Positions 9,163 through 16,656 of a stretch of 64,000 nucleotides of DNA are shown here, piece after piece (the first letter of the stretch is position 1; each line of letters begins with the position of its first letter). The stretch is from the NCBI GenBank assembly GCA_035532935.1, contig DATKQE010000077.1, positions 62,001 through 126,000 of the forward strand, in the 5' to 3' direction. This DNA comes from DATJLY01 sp035532935. Lineage in GTDB: Bacteria > Pseudomonadota > Alphaproteobacteria > ATCC43930 > CGMCC-115725. The notes beneath the pieces are model-generated. The model did no database searches and had not been told where the DNA came from. It was given only the letters and a program-made list of their open reading frames with translations. A program made the translations under genes and the position numbers.

Positions 9163-10344
9163 ATGATGGCGTGGTCTCTGCGGCGACGCGACACCGAACA
9201 GCGTCATTGGCGGCGCCTGGGGGCGGCTCTGAAGAGCCTGGGTCCTCCCTGGACCGTCCTGTCCGATGTTTGCATCGAGATGCCGCCCGATGACCGCCTC
9301 ATTCTCGATCATGTGCTCCTGCATCCGTCATGCGGCGTGGTCCTGATCGATAGCATCGCGGATGCTGCGGCGGGCGAGGCCGGTAACGCAATCGTCGATC
9401 GGTTCCGCAGATTTCTTGAAGACGGCGAATTCGAAACCTTCTTTCCCGGCTTTCTGCCGGTCGTCCGGCTTTCCGAACTGCCTGAACAACCCGCTGCCTG
9501 GCGGTCGCTGCTCACCGAAGCCTTCGCCGACGCGCCGCTCTTGACGATCAAGGATGGCGGTTGGGCAGCGGCGCTGACGACTGTGGTCGCATCGGGCGGA
9601 CGCCGCCGCGATCCGCGCCCGACCACAGGGCCCCAGACGGAGCGCGCGACCAAAGAACAGCCCGCGGCATCGTTCGCCGTGCCGCCACCGGCAGCGCGCG
9701 AAGCGACTCCTGCCGACATGGCGTTCCGGCTTGTCGCCGATCCCGCCGCCAGACCGATGCCGGCGCAACACCGCCTCGGCCGCTCGCTCTGGCTCGCCGG
9801 ACCGTTGGTTGCCGTTACTGTCGTGGCGGCCGAGCTGTCGTGGTTCTGGCATGGCGAGATCGCAGATCGCGCTACGGCTCCCGTTCGTCCCGCCACCATG
9901 GATTCCCAGAAGATCACGACACTGCCGCCGCCGGCCGCGCCGGCGGTAACGACACGCGCCGCGCCGCCGCCGGCTTCAGCGCCGACAATCGGCGCCGCGG
10001 GCCGGCGTGCCGACATTCCTGCCACGACGCCCACATCAACGCCGCGTGCGGCCGGCGACGAAGCGCCGCCGATGCCGCAACCGCCTCCCGTGACCGCAGC
10101 ACAGGGCGAACCGCCGCCGATCCCGGCCGAAAAGCCAGCGTTCAATCCGATCGCGGTACGGTCGCCTGCGCGCGCGCTGCTGCATGAACCGGCGAAGCGC
10201 GCGCTCCGTTACGAGTCGCCGCGACGGCCGCATCGCGTCCGACCTTCGGCGATCGCGCGGGACACCGACCTGACGCCGTTGGGCAGCGGGCCGCCGATCG
10301 ACGCGCGGGATCTGCCGCCGCTCGAGCCGGCTGACGGGCAGTAA
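9163..10344 (+). CDS. Putative membrane protein with NERD-like N-terminus and Pro/Ala-rich tail
   Basis: I do not recognise this 393-residue protein with certainty. Residues 10-130 have the look of a compact alpha/beta domain; the pattern VLSDVCIEMPPDDRLILDHV then GVVLIDSI recalls NERD-type nuclease-related domains, which have a conserved Asp-His in that place, but the match is by eye only. A single hydrophobic segment (about 208-226, LAGPLVAVTVVAAELSWFW) follows. The rest is low-complexity, rich in proline, alanine and threonine, with a basic patch near residues 340-365. The likely topology is a cytoplasmic N-domain, one membrane span and a periplasmic Pro-rich linker. It stands alone between the sensory block and the polysaccharide locus. 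ATG codons at 9163 and 9166 are both possible starts. Confidence 0.65.
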   Translation: MMAWSLRRRDTEQRHWRRLGAALKSLGPPWTVLSDVCIEMPPDDRLILDHVLLHPSCGVVLIDSIADAAAGEAGNAIVDRFRRFLEDGEFETFFPGFLPVVRLSELPEQPAAWRSLLTEAFADAPLLTIKDGGWAAALTTVVASGGRRRDPRPTTGPQTERATKEQPAASFAVPPPAAREATPADMAFRLVADPAARPMPAQHRLGRSLWLAGPLVAVTVVAAELSWFWHGEIADRATAPVRPATMDSQKITTLPPPAAPAVTTRAAPPPASAPTIGAAGRRADIPATTPTSTPRAAGDEAPPMPQPPPVTAAQGEPPPIPAEKPAFNPIAVRSPARALLHEPAKRALRYESPRRPHRVRPSAIARDTDLTPLGSGPPIDARDLPPLEPADGQ

Positions 10345-10730
10345 CGAGGCGGCGCAGGCGCGCGAGCGCGTCTGTCGGCATCCGTGCGTCGCCGGCCGCG
10401 GCCGGAACCGGGCGCACGGTCATGCGTTCCCTCCTGCGATGGACCTTTTGCGCCGAAACGATGCCTAGATTTCTCCGCCAGTGGGCCGATGGCCATTCGA
10501 TCGGCGCGGAAGGTTGCAAGAACCCCCGATCACCGCCGGCGTCCGCTGTACTGGCGGCTGCAACAAAAATCGGGCGGAAGAAGACGCAAAATTGTCTTGA
10601 CCCGTTTCGCCGTTGTCATCGCGACAGTGGCGGCGCATTCCCGCCCGCCGTGTCTCAGGCCAGTCTGCCGTCTGGCCAGATGAGAAGCTGCCGGGCCGCC
10701 GATTGTTTGAATGGAAGAAGGATTGACCCG
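10345..10730. other. Intergenic region upstream of the export lipoprotein gene
   Basis: No convincing gene is seen on either strand; the frames open here lack ribosome-binding sites and family motifs. It presumably holds the promoter for the polysaccharide export gene. A TTGACC hexamer lies near 10607 but has no matching -10 element at the right distance. Confidence 0.4.
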
Positions 10731-11432
10731 ATGAAGCGGTCCGCCATCCTGCTTGTCGCCCTCGCGCTTCCCGCGTGCTCCTCGACGCCCGCCGGAACCG
10801 GCCAAATCCCGGCGAATCTCGCGCGCACCGCCAAAGTCAGTCAGCCGCCGATTCGCGATTACCGGCTCGCCCCCGGCGACGTGCTCGATTTCCGGGTCGT
10901 CGCCGCGCCGGAGATGGATACCCTGCAGCAGGTCCGCGCCGACGGCAGGATCACGCTGCCGATGATCAAGGATGTCGTCGCTTCGGGCATGACCCTACAA
11001 CAGCTTCGGCAGACGCTCGATAAGGACTATGTCGCCGGCGGGTATCTGAAGCCGATGGCCGCCCAAGGCATCAACCTCATCATCAAGAAGTCCGCCGCCA
11101 ACAATTTCTTCGTCGGCGGCCAGGTCAAGAACGACGGGTCATTCGTCTATTCCCATCCGACCACGGTGATGCGGGCGATATTTCAAGCCGGCGGCATGCT
11201 CGAGAGCGCTGATCCGACGCGCGTCATCGTGATCAGGGACGACGGCTCCTACCAGGTCGTCAACGTCAAGAAAATCCTCGCCGGGAATTTCCAGGACGAC
11301 CTGCAACTTCGGCCCATGGATACGGTGTACGTGCCGACATCGTCGATCGGCAACATCGACACGTTCGTTAATCTCTACATCAAGAACGTGCTGCCGTTCG
11401 AGCCCGGGATCGGCGTCGCCAAGACCTTCTGA
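10731..11432 (+). CDS. Polysaccharide export outer-membrane lipoprotein (Wza/GumB/KpsD family)
   Basis: This 233-residue lipoprotein belongs to the Poly_export family, which forms the outer-membrane channel for capsule or exopolysaccharide. The signal peptide ends in the lipobox LPAC with Cys16. The Poly_export domain starts at DYRLAPGDVLDFRV (about 43-130), with the typical RADGRITLPMIKDV repeat. A SLBB-like region follows (NNFFVGGQVKNDGSF, AIFQAGGM, about 125-200). At 233 residues it is shorter than E. coli Wza (379) and close to GumB (about 213), so it probably lacks the C-terminal amphipathic helix that forms the Wza pore. GAAGGATTG precedes the ATG. The partner Wzc-like kinase is about 5 kb downstream. 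Confidence 0.9.
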   Translation: MKRSAILLVALALPACSSTPAGTGQIPANLARTAKVSQPPIRDYRLAPGDVLDFRVVAAPEMDTLQQVRADGRITLPMIKDVVASGMTLQQLRQTLDKDYVAGGYLKPMAAQGINLIIKKSAANNFFVGGQVKNDGSFVYSHPTTVMRAIFQAGGMLESADPTRVIVIRDDGSYQVVNVKKILAGNFQDDLQLRPMDTVYVPTSSIGNIDTFVNLYIKNVLPFEPGIGVAKTF

Positions 11433-11439
11433 ACGCGCT

Positions 11440-11760
11440 GCGCCGGCGGGTCTAAGCCAGCCGTTCCGACGGGCACGCCGAGCTGCTGCGCCGTCTCTTC
11501 GTAGCTCAATCCTTCGAGCGCGACGGGACGGAGAAACCGCTGGTTCGCCTGGGGCAGATCGTCGAGAGCGCAATCGCACTCGTGGAATTCCAGAACGACG
11601 TCCTGGCACGGCCCGGTCACGAGCATTTCCTCATGAATCTCGACCGGGGTGCCGGTGACCTTAAGGTGGCGGCAATCGCTGACCTGCAAATTGCGCATGA
11701 TCGTGATCATCCAGGAAAGCAGATCAGGGTCAAAACCCGATAGCTGTCGCCTCGCGGCCC
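11440..11760 (-). pseudogene. Decayed ECF-type RNA polymerase sigma factor
   Basis: A minus-strand frame retains sigma-70 family pieces. FDPDLLSWMITIMRN matches the region-2 helix (usually FxPGTNLRAWLFTILRN), and ALDDLPQANQRFLRPVALEG with LSYEETAQQLGVPVGT matches region 4 (ALxxLPxEQREVLLLVALEGLSYEEIAxxLGVPVGT). The reading fails right after VPVGT, where RSRLxRAR should follow, and the first half of region 2 is absent. There is no proper start. It is therefore a relic of an ECF sigma factor wedged between the export lipoprotein and the phosphomannomutase gene. Confidence 0.65.
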
Positions 11761-11898
11761 TGTCGCTGATGCCTTCGCGGTCCGGTCTGGTGCCATCCCG
11801 TAGCCGATAAAGCCGCACGGTTGAGTGATCTTTCGGTGATCGATCGGGACCGCGTCCGGCGTACGTCGCCCGTCCGGACATCGGTCGGTCGCGATGGC

Positions 11899-13308
11899 TC
11901 AGGCCGCGTCCTGCTCGTCAAGCATCCGGCGTATGCCATCGGCGGCAAAGCCGCTCATGTCCAGGTGATCCAGCAGCTCGAACTTGACGCGGTGAAGACC
12001 AGCCGGCGTCGATGCCTCGCAGCGCGCCACCAGCATGTCCTCGGTATTGGAGGGACGCAGCAGCCACCACCCGTCACCGGTCCTGACGCGGACGCCATCG
12101 ACGTCGCAGATGTCGGCGCCCGCCCGCCGCAGCCGGGTGCGCACGTCGTCGACCACCGCCCGCTTGCGGATGGCCGCGCAGGGGAGTCGGACCTCGGGCG
12201 TGTACTAGGTTCGCGGCATGCGGTCACGCAGCGCTGCGAGGCTGTGGTCGGAACGTCCGAGAAGGTTCAGAAGCCGGATCGCGGCGTAAAGCGCGTCGTC
12301 GTAGCCGTAGTAGCGGTCGCTGAAAAAGATGTGGCCGCTCGCTTCGCCCGCCAGCAGCGCGCCCGTTTCCGCAATCTTCGCCTTGATGACAGAATGGCCG
12401 GTTCGCCACATCAGCGGTCGCCCGCCGAGCCGCGCCACTTCGTCGAACAGCACCTGGCTTGCCGTGATGTCGCCGATGACGGTGGCGCCAGGACAGGCGC
12501 GTAGCAGATCCTCGGCCAGCAACAGCAGGATCCGGTCGCCCCACAGCACGCGGCCTTCGCCGTCGACGGCGGCAAGGCGGTCGCCATCCCCGTCGAACGC
12601 CAAGCCAAGGTCGCAGTCGTTTTGCCGCACGACCGCGCGAAGCTGATCGAGCGATGCCGGCTGCGTCGGATCGGGGTGATGAACCGGAAACGTTCCGTCC
12701 ACCATCTCGTTGAGGAGAATATGCCGGCCCGGCAGCCGTGCGGTGAGGCGCGCGACGGCCGGACCGGCGGCGCCGTTGCCGGTATCCCATGCGACCGTCA
12801 GCGGATAGCCCGGCTCGTGATCATGCAATAGCCGATCGACATATTCGTCGAGGATTGCGCGATCCGAGACGGAGCCCTCGCCGATACGATAGGCGCCTGC
12901 GACAGCGATGCGGCCCAATTCCTGAATCGTGTCGCCATGGATCGCATGATCGTGAATCAGCATCTTGAAACCGTTTTCGTCGGCCGGGTTGTGCGATGCA
13001 GTTACCATGATGGCGCCGTGTGCGCCCAACACCGTGCTTGCATAATAGAGCATCGGCGTCGGACCGAGGCCGATGCGTGTCACGTTCATGCCCGTTCCAG
13101 CGAGGCCGCGAACGAGCGCTTCGGCCAGTGCGGGAGAGCTCAGCCGGCCGTCTATTCCGACGGCTACCTCGCATCCGTGGCGGCGTGCGATCACGGTGCC
13201 GAACGCGGCGCCAAGCGCCAGCGCATCGCGCACGCCGAGCGTCTCGCCGATAACGCCGCGCACGTCATACGTGCGCAAAATCGTCGCGTCGATGTGATGA
13301 GTGGTCAT
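11899..13308 (-). pseudogene. Phosphomannomutase/phosphoglucomutase interrupted by one in-frame amber codon
   Basis: Read through, this frame gives a 469-residue alpha-D-phosphohexomutase, which converts mannose-6-P to mannose-1-P (and often glucose-6-P to glucose-1-P). The active-site serine loop (TASHNPADENG), metal loop (DGDGDR) and sugar-binding loop (GEASGH) are intact. A TAG at 12205-12207 follows RMPRT; the same frame then continues YTPEVRLPC and ends with the phosphate-binding loop RPSNTEDMLVARCEA. Without read-through the product stops at 367 residues and lacks domain 4. The start at 13308 has GGAGA upstream. TAG is a normal stop elsewhere in the window, so a point nonsense mutation or a sequencing error is the simplest reading. 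The enzyme would supply mannose-1-P towards GDP-mannose for gmd and fcl. Confidence 0.85.
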
Positions 13309-13710
13309 CGTCTCTCCCTTGGGCCCGTGGCACCATGATCTGCGTCACGGCGATGCTGCCGCCTCGGTGGCGCCGATCCTGCACGCGCCGCGCGGCGTTG
13401 TGCTCCAACACTTGCGATAGCCGAAACGTAGGACTTTGTCGTCGCAGCGGTGCGTCCGGCGGCGTGACATTTTGGTGGCCCGCCAATACGACGCTTCGTT
13501 TTTCAATGATTTTCAACGTCATGAAGCAAATGACGTCGCTTGGCGTCGGCACCGGTGCCGCATTTGCGCCAAGATTTATCGCTACGTCTTCGCTGTGCGA
13601 ATGCGGCGCTCTTCATCAGACGTCGCCCCGCGGGCACGATAGCTCGCAAGGAACGGAAGATTGCTTCGGACAGCGAATCCACTACGGGCCTGAGGAACTC
13701 AGGAGCGACG
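13309..13710. other. Divergent intergenic region
   Basis: About 400 bp lie between the minus-strand phosphomannomutase and the plus-strand lipoprotein-regulator-kinase group. It should carry divergent promoters, but no clear -35/-10 or -24/-12 pair was found. The open frames in it do not resemble proteins. Confidence 0.4.
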
Positions 13711-14142
13711 ATGACCGTTCAAGCGCAACTATCGTGGATATGCGTGCTGGGACTGGTCGCCGTATCAGGTTGCACGGGCGGCGGCATTCGCGGCTGGGAC
13801 GGAACCGCGTTGGCCCTTCATCGGGTCGGGTCCATGCATCCGCATGCAAAGGCAGCGTACCCGTCGGCCAGGCGCAGCACGACGCTCGACAATGCCATTG
13901 TTGGGCTGGATCGGCGCGAGGTCGAAGCGCGGCTCGGTCCGCCGACTACGGAAAGCCAGCGCGGTCTGGGCCGTGCCATGGGGTACCGCGACCGCCACTG
14001 TTCCATCGAGTTGACCCTATATCCCGAAGTCAAGTCGCGCGTTTATCGCGCACTTGCCTACCAAGTGAGCAGCAATGACCACACTCATCAATCCAACCGT
14101 GCCTGCCTCGAACGCTTTGCCGCCCGCATTCGCGAACGGTAG
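13711..14142 (+). CDS. Small lipoprotein upstream of a two-component system
   Basis: This 143-residue putative lipoprotein has the lipobox VSGC after a short hydrophobic signal, and a strong AGGAG ribosome-binding site six bases before ATG. The mature part contains TLDNAIVGLDRREVEARLGPP, the G-x(n)-EVxxxLGxP pattern seen in BamE/SmpA-like and related small outer-membrane lipoproteins. The resemblance is by eye. Two later cysteines could pair. The last 68 bases overlap the response-regulator gene, which suggests co-expression and a possible role as envelope sensor for the kinase. Function is otherwise unknown. Confidence 0.7.
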   Translation: MTVQAQLSWICVLGLVAVSGCTGGGIRGWDGTALALHRVGSMHPHAKAAYPSARRSTTLDNAIVGLDRREVEARLGPPTTESQRGLGRAMGYRDRHCSIELTLYPEVKSRVYRALAYQVSSNDHTHQSNRACLERFAARIRER

Positions 14143-14875
14143 CGATGGGCGTATCAAGATCGTTCTGGTGGACGACGATGACGACTATCGCGACGCGGCA
14201 GGCGCGGAGCTCGAGTATCTCGGTTTCGATGTCGTGGCCCTGCCGGGCGGCGATGTACTCCTCGAAACGCTGAACGTGCATGAGAACGCCGAGATCGTCG
14301 TGCTCGACTGGAAGTTGCCGGGCGGGCTCGGCATCGATCTGCTCAAGGCGCTGCGCGACAAAGCGTGCCAGTTGCCGGTGATTTTTCTCACCGCAATTCC
14401 GGCGACCGCTTACGAGAGCGCGGCGTTGGACGGCGGCGCGCTCGACTTCGTCGACAAGGCGCGCGGCATTGGCATCCTGGCGAAGCGCATTCGCGCCTGC
14501 GTCGATCTCGTTCGGCAGCTCCCGGCGGCCGCCGTGAAGGAAGCGCTTCGGTGCGGCTCGCTTCTGCTCAGGCCCGAAGTGAGCTGCGCCCTGTGGAATG
14601 ACGCCAACCCGGCGCTGACCGTGACCGAGTTCAACATCGTCTATCTCCTGGTGGCGCAGGCGGGCGAGTTCGTGACCTATCGTGCGATCTACGACTGCGT
14701 GCATCGTCCGGGCTTCGTCGCAGGCGAGGGCACGGAGGGCTACCGCACCAATGTTCGTTCATCGATCAAGCGAATCCGCAACAAGTTCCGAGCGCTCGAT
14801 CCCGCCTTTTCTGAAATCGAGAATTTCGCGGCGTTCGGTTATCGTTGGCGCAGTGCGCCGGCCGACCCGGTCTAG
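14075..14875 (+). CDS. OmpR-family response regulator (ChvI-like)
   Basis: This 266-residue transcription factor has a receiver at about 27-145 with the acidic pocket VDDDDD, phospho-acceptor Asp78 in VVLDWKLPG and switch Thr in IFLTAIP. The Lys of the receiver is in VDKARG. A C-terminal winged-helix DNA-binding domain (about 160-258) contains LTVTEFNIVYLLV and the recognition-helix region NVRSSIKRIRNKF, then FGYRW. Architecture and the long atypical recognition region resemble ChvI/ExoR-system regulators of exopolysaccharide in rhizobia. It overlaps the kinase gene by 23 bases and the preceding lipoprotein gene by 68. GTG at 14099 or TTG at 14117 would shorten the latter overlap. It likely controls the adjacent polysaccharide genes. 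Confidence 0.88.
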   Translation: MTTLINPTVPASNALPPAFANGSDGRIKIVLVDDDDDYRDAAGAELEYLGFDVVALPGGDVLLETLNVHENAEIVVLDWKLPGGLGIDLLKALRDKACQLPVIFLTAIPATAYESAALDGGALDFVDKARGIGILAKRIRACVDLVRQLPAAAVKEALRCGSLLLRPEVSCALWNDANPALTVTEFNIVYLLVAQAGEFVTYRAIYDCVHRPGFVAGEGTEGYRTNVRSSIKRIRNKFRALDPAFSEIENFAAFGYRWRSAPADPV

Positions 14876-16499
14876 CCGGGCGAGGCTAAGGCGGCTGTGG
14901 CGGCGGTTCGGCGCGTCGCTGACCGTTAAGCTCGTCGTTCTGGTCGGCGTGTTCATCGCGTTGCCGATCGTGCTTTACGGGCAGTTTGAGGCGGGCGATC
15001 GCAAGATGCGCGATCTCGTGGCCCGCGGGATTCAACAGCAGAGCTGGCTCGTGGCGCAGGCTCTGGGGCCGGTGCTCGACGGGCGCGCGATACCCTCGCC
15101 GGAAGTGCTCGACCGCGAGCTCAAGAAATATACGACCGACGGGACCAAGCTCGACCTTATGTTCAGGCCGGCGCAAAGCCATGCCGAACACGGCTTCTAT
15201 TTTGTCGCGTCGTCGATGCTGGGCGGCGGCGACAAGATCGGTAGGGAGCTCGACGGGCTCCTGGCGCATGGAATTCTGGGCAGCCTGACCGAGACCTGCT
15301 CGTGGGACGTTGCATCGGAGCTTCGCTACATCGAACCCACGGCGAAGCACGAAATGCTGACGTGGGTGCTGCCGATCCAGAGCCCGTGGGGATGCTGGGC
15401 GCTGGTATCGTCCCACCCGACCGCGGAATTCCTCAATACCTCGGTGGGGCGGCCCTATTGGCAGACGCGCGAGGTTCGCCTCGCGGCCGTGATCTATCTT
15501 TTCATGGCAATGCTCGCGCTGCTGGTGGCGGCAAGCGTCGGACGGAGCGTGCGCAATTTCCGCAATGCGGCGCGTGCCATCAGCGATGGGCGTGTCCGCA
15601 GTCGCAGCTTTTCTGCCTCCAATACCATCCCCGAGCTTGGCAGTGTCGCGAAAGACCTCGATCGCCTGGTCACGGAACTCTATTCGGCCGCACGCGAAAT
15701 TCGCGAGACCGCGGAGGAGAATGCGCACTCGTTCAAGGGACCGGTCGCGACCATCGATGCGGCGCTGGAGCCGCTGCGTCGCGTGGCGGCCGCCAGCGAC
15801 GAACGGGCGCGCCGGTCGGTGTCGCTTGTCGATTCGTCGCTGCGCCGTCTGAAGACCTTGATCGCCGCCGCCCAGCGGGTGGATAACGTGACCGCCAATC
15901 TGCTCGATGCGCCGCGGACCAATGTCAATCTGACGCAAGTCATTCACGAGACGCTGGCGCGCTATCGGGAGCTCATGGCGCTCAGGGACATCGCGTTGCA
16001 CCATGCGCTTGCCGAGGATGTGGTCATCAGTGCCGGGAGCGGGGCGCTCGAGGCAATCGTCGAGAACCTGTTGGACAATGCGATCAGCTTTTCGCCGCGC
16101 CGCGGTGCGATCGCCATTTCGCTGCGCAAGACACGGCAGCTGATTGACCTGCGGATCGACGATCAGGGTCCTGGCATCGACCCGCGCAAGATCGGGCGCA
16201 TTTTCGAGCGCTATGTGTCGTTGCGTCCGCACGAGGCGATGTCCGACCAACCGCAACGCCCGGACAGCGCGGTCGCGCGGACGCGAGCCCATCCCCATGC
16301 CGGGCTCGGGCTTTGGATCGTGCGGCGCAATGTCGAGGCGCTGGGCGGGTATGTCGTGGTCCGCAATCGTCCCGAGGGCGGCCTCAGCGTTCACGTCGTC
16401 CTGCCGTTGGATCGGACCTGTCCACTCCCGCCGGAAGCTTTAGGGACCGAGGCGGACGGTTGCAATTTGCTCACTGGGCCGCGGCGAACGTCCGCGTGA
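14853..16499 (+). CDS. Membrane sensor histidine kinase with atypical phosphorylation motif
   Basis: This is the 548-residue partner of the preceding regulator. A basic N-terminus leads into TM1 (about 24-43), a periplasmic domain of about 160 residues, TM2 (about 208-230) and a HAMP-like linker. The dimerisation helix carries His292 in EENAHSFKGPVATI, where most kinases have xxHELRTPL. His and Pro are kept, but the Glu/Asp after His is Ser. The ATPase domain is normal: EAIVENLLDNAISFSP, DDQGPGIDP and AGLGLWIV. A periplasmic region with two cysteines (ETCSWD, GCWALV) could be redox- or ligand-sensitive. The GTG start at 14853 is the only plausible in-frame start near the regulator stop. Regulation of exopolysaccharide is inferred from position. 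Confidence 0.85.
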   Translation: MRRPTRSSRARLRRLWRRFGASLTVKLVVLVGVFIALPIVLYGQFEAGDRKMRDLVARGIQQQSWLVAQALGPVLDGRAIPSPEVLDRELKKYTTDGTKLDLMFRPAQSHAEHGFYFVASSMLGGGDKIGRELDGLLAHGILGSLTETCSWDVASELRYIEPTAKHEMLTWVLPIQSPWGCWALVSSHPTAEFLNTSVGRPYWQTREVRLAAVIYLFMAMLALLVAASVGRSVRNFRNAARAISDGRVRSRSFSASNTIPELGSVAKDLDRLVTELYSAAREIRETAEENAHSFKGPVATIDAALEPLRRVAAASDERARRSVSLVDSSLRRLKTLIAAAQRVDNVTANLLDAPRTNVNLTQVIHETLARYRELMALRDIALHHALAEDVVISAGSGALEAIVENLLDNAISFSPRRGAIAISLRKTRQLIDLRIDDQGPGIDPRKIGRIFERYVSLRPHEAMSDQPQRPDSAVARTRAHPHAGLGLWIVRRNVEALGGYVVVRNRPEGGLSVHVVLPLDRTCPLPPEALGTEADGCNLLTGPRRTSA

Positions 16500-16557
16500 C
16501 CGGCCCTCGATTGGTCACGCACCATCGCCGTGCTCCAGCGTTACACACAGCAAGCAT

Positions 16558-16575
16558 CCGCCTTTCGGCAGGCGG
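16558..16575 (+). terminator. Hairpin between the kinase and wzc genes
   Basis: CCGCCT and AGGCGG form a perfect 6-bp stem with a six-base loop in the 157-bp gap before the tyrosine-kinase gene. It lacks a T-run, so it may be a terminator for the regulator operon or just a leader structure. Confidence 0.3.
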
Positions 16576-16656
16576 CGCGCATTGCAGCAAAGATGTCACC
16601 ATGGATCGAACCGCAATCCACGGCATCGTGATCAACCGGGAAAAGCGAAGCTTGTA

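Noticed and set aside
12205..12207. General reassignment of TAG as a sense codon in this organism
   Set aside because: TAG ends several intact genes here (for example at 2060, 14875 and 38727) exactly where their families end, so only a local nonsense mutation, suppression or error can explain the one in phosphomannomutase.
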